NCBI GenBank assembly: GCA_018818235.1
Contig: JAHISE010000031.1
Coordinates: forward strand, 1 to 13,473
Length of the DNA: 13,473 nt
Direction: 5' to 3'
Source of the DNA: Patescibacteria group bacterium
Lineage (GTDB): Bacteria > Patescibacteriota > Gracilibacteria > Peribacterales > Peribacteraceae
The translations under genes and the position numbers were made by a program. Position 1 is the stretch's first letter. Each line of letters starts with the position of its first letter. Below, one piece after another: positions 11,596 to 13,473 of this stretch. Below the pieces are notes generated by a model. The model was given only the letters and a program-made list of their open reading frames with translations. It did no database searches and was not told the origin of the DNA.

Positions 11596-12699
11596 CTACT
11601 TCTTCGTCCCATCAAACGCATAAACAGCTCTACCAACCCTCTTAAAATATGGCATTTTCTGCAGATTTAGCGAGATTGTGCCAACTTTGACGGTTCTCTG
11701 CTTGGCTACCTCTGCAATTATCTCTTTTTTGCTGAGTGCGCCCTTTTCCTTGAGAATACGCTCAATTACATCCGCAACAGTACCGGATTCATATCCCCAT
11801 TCCTTTAGAGCATATAAGCCCCTCCCAACCAGAACGAACTGAGGATAGCGGATTAATTCATTGTGAACTGCCTGAACAGTAACGTTCTTGTGATCAAATC
11901 CTGCTTCACGGATCTTGTTTGCAATATCCATAAAGTGCAGAGGTTCTCCTGATTTCTTCAGAATGATCTCCACTTTGTCTCTGATACTCCTTGGACGAAC
12001 AAAGCGCCATTCAGTTAAACCCCATCCTTCGGTTATGTTTTTCAGCCTTTCATCTATTCTAAGGCAACTCTCTACCAGCTCTGTGCTTGGCATTCTGTTT
12101 TCAAAGAGATTTAGCTTCTGGATTGATGAAATCATTTCATCACTATCCATACAGCTTTTTCGCTTTTTGAGTGTTTTTACGATGCTATTTACGATCTTCA
12201 TTATATCGTCCATAGAAAGTGACTCCAGTCTCCAGAATGGAACGAAGGTATTGCTCCTGTTACCGGAGATCAGTTCCGAATCGATAGTAAAGGAAAGGCG
12301 AAGAACGGATCCGTCGACTTCCGAGCTGCCCTGAATCCTCTTTAGTACCGCCGTAATCAGATCATCTTCACGCATTAATCCTCCATTGCTCTGCAATACT
12401 GATTTTGCGATTTTATTTACATCATCAAGCTTTGTTGTTCTTACAGTTCTTTTTAGCTTACCAAGTGCGATACTTTCTATCTGTCTTATACGTTCTCTTG
12501 TTACATTGAAATGTTTCCCGATCTTTTCAAGTGTCTGCCGTGGCTGCCCCTGTAGAGCGAATCTCCTCTCGATAACTTTTGACTCCTTCTCGGTCAAAAC
12601 CATGAATAAGCTCTCCAAAAGTTCGGTTAAATTAATGCTTAACATATTGGTTCCGGCTTTGGAACCGGTTCCGATAGCGGTGGAAGTTGGATCAGACAT
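11596..12699 (-). CDS. Sigma-70 region 4 / HARE-HTH DNA-binding regulator
   Basis: 367 residues. Residues ~36-86 match sigma-70 region 4: LTEKESKVIERRF, then TLEKIGKHFNVTRERIRQIE as the helix-turn-helix that reads -35 elements in true sigma factors. Regions 1-3, including the core-binding region 2, are absent. Residues ~95-235 hold further winged-helix-like segments (GGLMREDDLITAVL; WGLTEWRFVRPRS). Residues ~239-303 look like a HARE-HTH (PLHFMDIANKIREAGF, then LVGRGLYALKEWGY), the fold of the RNA polymerase delta subunit and restriction/chromatin proteins. A similar wing follows at ~306-362 (ALSKKEIIAEV, VGRAVYAF). It probably modulates transcription with or alongside RNA polymerase, and is not a complete sigma factor. 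The start ATG has no clear Shine-Dalgarno; Met19 is an alternative. Downstream of yqgF by 168 bases, with its own promoter candidate. Confidence 0.85.
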   Translation of the reverse strand: MSDPTSTAIGTGSKAGTNMLSINLTELLESLFMVLTEKESKVIERRFALQGQPRQTLEKIGKHFNVTRERIRQIESIALGKLKRTVRTTKLDDVNKIAKSVLQSNGGLMREDDLITAVLKRIQGSSEVDGSVLRLSFTIDSELISGNRSNTFVPFWRLESLSMDDIMKIVNSIVKTLKKRKSCMDSDEMISSIQKLNLFENRMPSTELVESCLRIDERLKNITEGWGLTEWRFVRPRSIRDKVEIILKKSGEPLHFMDIANKIREAGFDHKNVTVQAVHNELIRYPQFVLVGRGLYALKEWGYESGTVADVIERILKEKGALSKKEIIAEVAKQRTVKVGTISLNLQKMPYFKRVGRAVYAFDGTKK

Positions 12700-12753
12700 A
12701 ATAAGTTGGGTAAGAACAACCCTCTTTTTACCATAAATTTGACAGTTGTTAAA

Positions 12754-12814
12754 GTTTTACTAACGGTTTGGGTAGACGAATAACTCACATATTGCTTATT
12801 AACTATTAGTAAAC
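12754..12814. promoter_or_regulatory. Inverted repeat in the leader, possible operator
   Basis: GTTTTACTAA (12754-12763) is nearly the inverse of TTAGTAAAC (12806-12814), separated by 42 bases; both are followed on the plus strand by CGG. It lies in the leader between promoter and start codon, where an autoregulatory site could sit. Weak evidence. Confidence 0.3.
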
Positions 12815-12843
12815 GGAGATTGTCTAAAGACCAAAAGGTATAT

Positions 12844-12871
12844 ATTTTAGTGATTTATGAGCATTTGTCAA
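12844..12871 (-). promoter_or_regulatory. TTGACA/TAAAAT promoter for the region 4/HARE-HTH gene
   Basis: A perfect TTGACA (12871-12866), 16-base spacer and TAAAAT (12849-12844) on the minus strand. The -35 overlaps the last codons and TGA stop of the upstream gene. It implies a leader of about 138 bases. Confidence 0.55.
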
Positions 12872-13233
12872 CTCTTTTGTTTATCTTCATATATAGCCAA
12901 AATACTGCATGCAGCAGCCTTATTTTGGTCATTTTCAGTGGATTTAGGAGTTGTATACCGCTCATCAAGTAGGATTACATCAATATTATTTGATACCAAT
13001 TTTTCCTCAACAGAGCGCACAAACTCTGCTTGTTCTCCTTCTATTCCGGATAATAAATAGGGGAGTCCAAGCACAATCTTATCGATCTGACGTTCAGAGA
13101 TTAACTCTAAGATTTTCCCAACTAACTCATCTACTGAATCATGAGTGATTGTATCAAGTGCAATTGTTGTTCCATCTGAGCTTAGAGCTGCTCCGGTTTT
13201 TTTGGTGCCGACATCTAGTGCCAGTATATTCAT
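12868..13233 (-). CDS. yqgF: Short, divergent YqgF/RuvX-family RNase H-fold protein
   Basis: 121 residues from the ATG at 13233; the frame is open to 13311 but the family's N-terminus aligns at MNILALDVG. Family motifs: ALDVGTKKTG (7-14, first catalytic Asp is D7), LPYLLSGIEGEQA (58-69, normally a GLP...G-T/S-E motif) and DERYTT (90-95). YqgF/RuvX proteins are RNase H-fold nucleases linked to Holliday junction resolution and 16S rRNA 5' processing. Two oddities: the segment between DERYTT and the last helix is only 8 residues (PKSTENDQ) where relatives usually have about 20, and the final conserved acidic position (D-x-A-x-A-x-x-I-L) is Asn104 in NKAAACSIL. The protein may therefore be altered or inactive as a nuclease. 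It ends with TGA, inside the next promoter. No Shine-Dalgarno seen. Confidence 0.85.
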   Translation of the reverse strand: MNILALDVGTKKTGAALSSDGTTIALDTITHDSVDELVGKILELISERQIDKIVLGLPYLLSGIEGEQAEFVRSVEEKLVSNNIDVILLDERYTTPKSTENDQNKAAACSILAIYEDKQKS

Positions 13234-13263
13234 TTGTAATTTAAAGGAATTATTAAGATCATT

Positions 13264-13291
13264 ATTATAAATCCCAAAAAACAAAACACAA
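13264..13291 (-). promoter_or_regulatory. Promoter candidate for the yqgF-like gene
   Basis: A perfect TATAAT (13269-13264) lies 30 bases before the ATG at 13233. The -35 is weak (TTGTGT, 13291-13286, 16-base spacer) and falls inside the AAATCCC repeat. Confidence 0.4.
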
Positions 13292-13436
13292 ATCCCAAAA
13301 GTAAATCCCAAAATTCAAACCCCAAAACCCAACGAAACCCAAAATCCAAAATTCCAAACTATGATCATTCTTTAGTTGCCCGTCCTACGCAGTAGCAGCA
13401 TTGTTGGGATTTGTTATTTGGGATTTGGGTTTTAGC
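13270..13436. repeat. AAATCCC/GGGATTT inverted-repeat spacer
   Basis: 13270-13355 holds at least six degenerate copies of AAATCCCAAA or AAACCCAAAA. 13404-13435 carries the inverse (TTGGGATTTGTTATTTGGGA, then TTTGGGTTTT). The arms can pair across a centre of about 45 bases that contains CCCGTCCTACGCAGTAGCAG. Beyond 13436 only AT-rich sequence remains to the window edge, with no gene seen. Confidence 0.75.
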
Positions 13437-13473
13437 TTATTACATACAATCATCGTATCATTTTACATTGATC

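Noticed and set aside
11915..12736. Plus-strand frames 11915-12334 and 12386-12736
   Set aside because: Antisense to the sigma region 4/HARE-HTH gene, whose motifs are clear.
1..13233. TGA read as glycine (code 25)
   Set aside because: No in-frame TGA seen in ~3,300 codons of a Gly-rich protein, while TGA ends both the lipoprotein and yqgF-like genes.

Overview
The window looks like a piece of a Patescibacteria (CPR) chromosome or bin. All four genes lie on the minus strand. Intergenic spaces are filled with palindromic and CCC/GGG-rich repeats, start codons lack convincing Shine-Dalgarno sequences, and most of the window is one enormous surface-protein gene of a kind often seen in CPR genomes. 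The phylum-level call is an inference from style and gene families, not from a marker gene. The code looks standard: I saw no in-frame TGA in about 3,300 codons of the Gly-rich giant gene, and TGA is used as a stop in two neighbours, which argues against the TGA=Gly code of Gracilibacteria/Absconditabacteria.

Layout from right to left, in the direction of transcription. 13270-13436 is an inverted-repeat spacer. 13233-12868 is a short YqgF/RuvX-type nuclease-fold protein with an unusual active site. 12699-11596 is a DNA-binding protein with a sigma-70 region 4 helix-turn-helix followed by HARE-HTH-type winged helices, without sigma region 2. 11578-11286 is a GC-rich, MITE-like inverted and tandem repeat. 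11205-10315 is a predicted lipoprotein with a C-terminal four-cysteine motif. 10306-10122 holds a terminator-like inverted repeat and two promoter candidates. 10112-9922 can fold into an elaborate RNA just ahead of the giant gene. 9915 to beyond position 1 is the giant gene.

The giant protein has at least 3,305 residues in the window and runs off the left edge. It has a Lys-rich cytoplasmic N-terminus, one membrane segment, a Ser/Thr/Gly/acidic stalk, a ~290-residue beta-rich module with one cysteine pair, a long variable middle, a second copy of that module with the same cysteine spacing, a ~575-residue low-complexity insertion, and then beta-solenoid-like linkers alternating with two LamG-type (concanavalin-like) jellyroll domains. 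The natural reading is a cell-surface adhesin or appendage. Both the lipoprotein and the giant protein are predicted to be exported and are adjacent on the same strand, but they appear to have separate promoters.

The two points I would follow first are the structured leader RNA (9922-10112) and the internal evolution of the giant gene, where duplicated modules and in-frame spread of repeat blocks are both visible.
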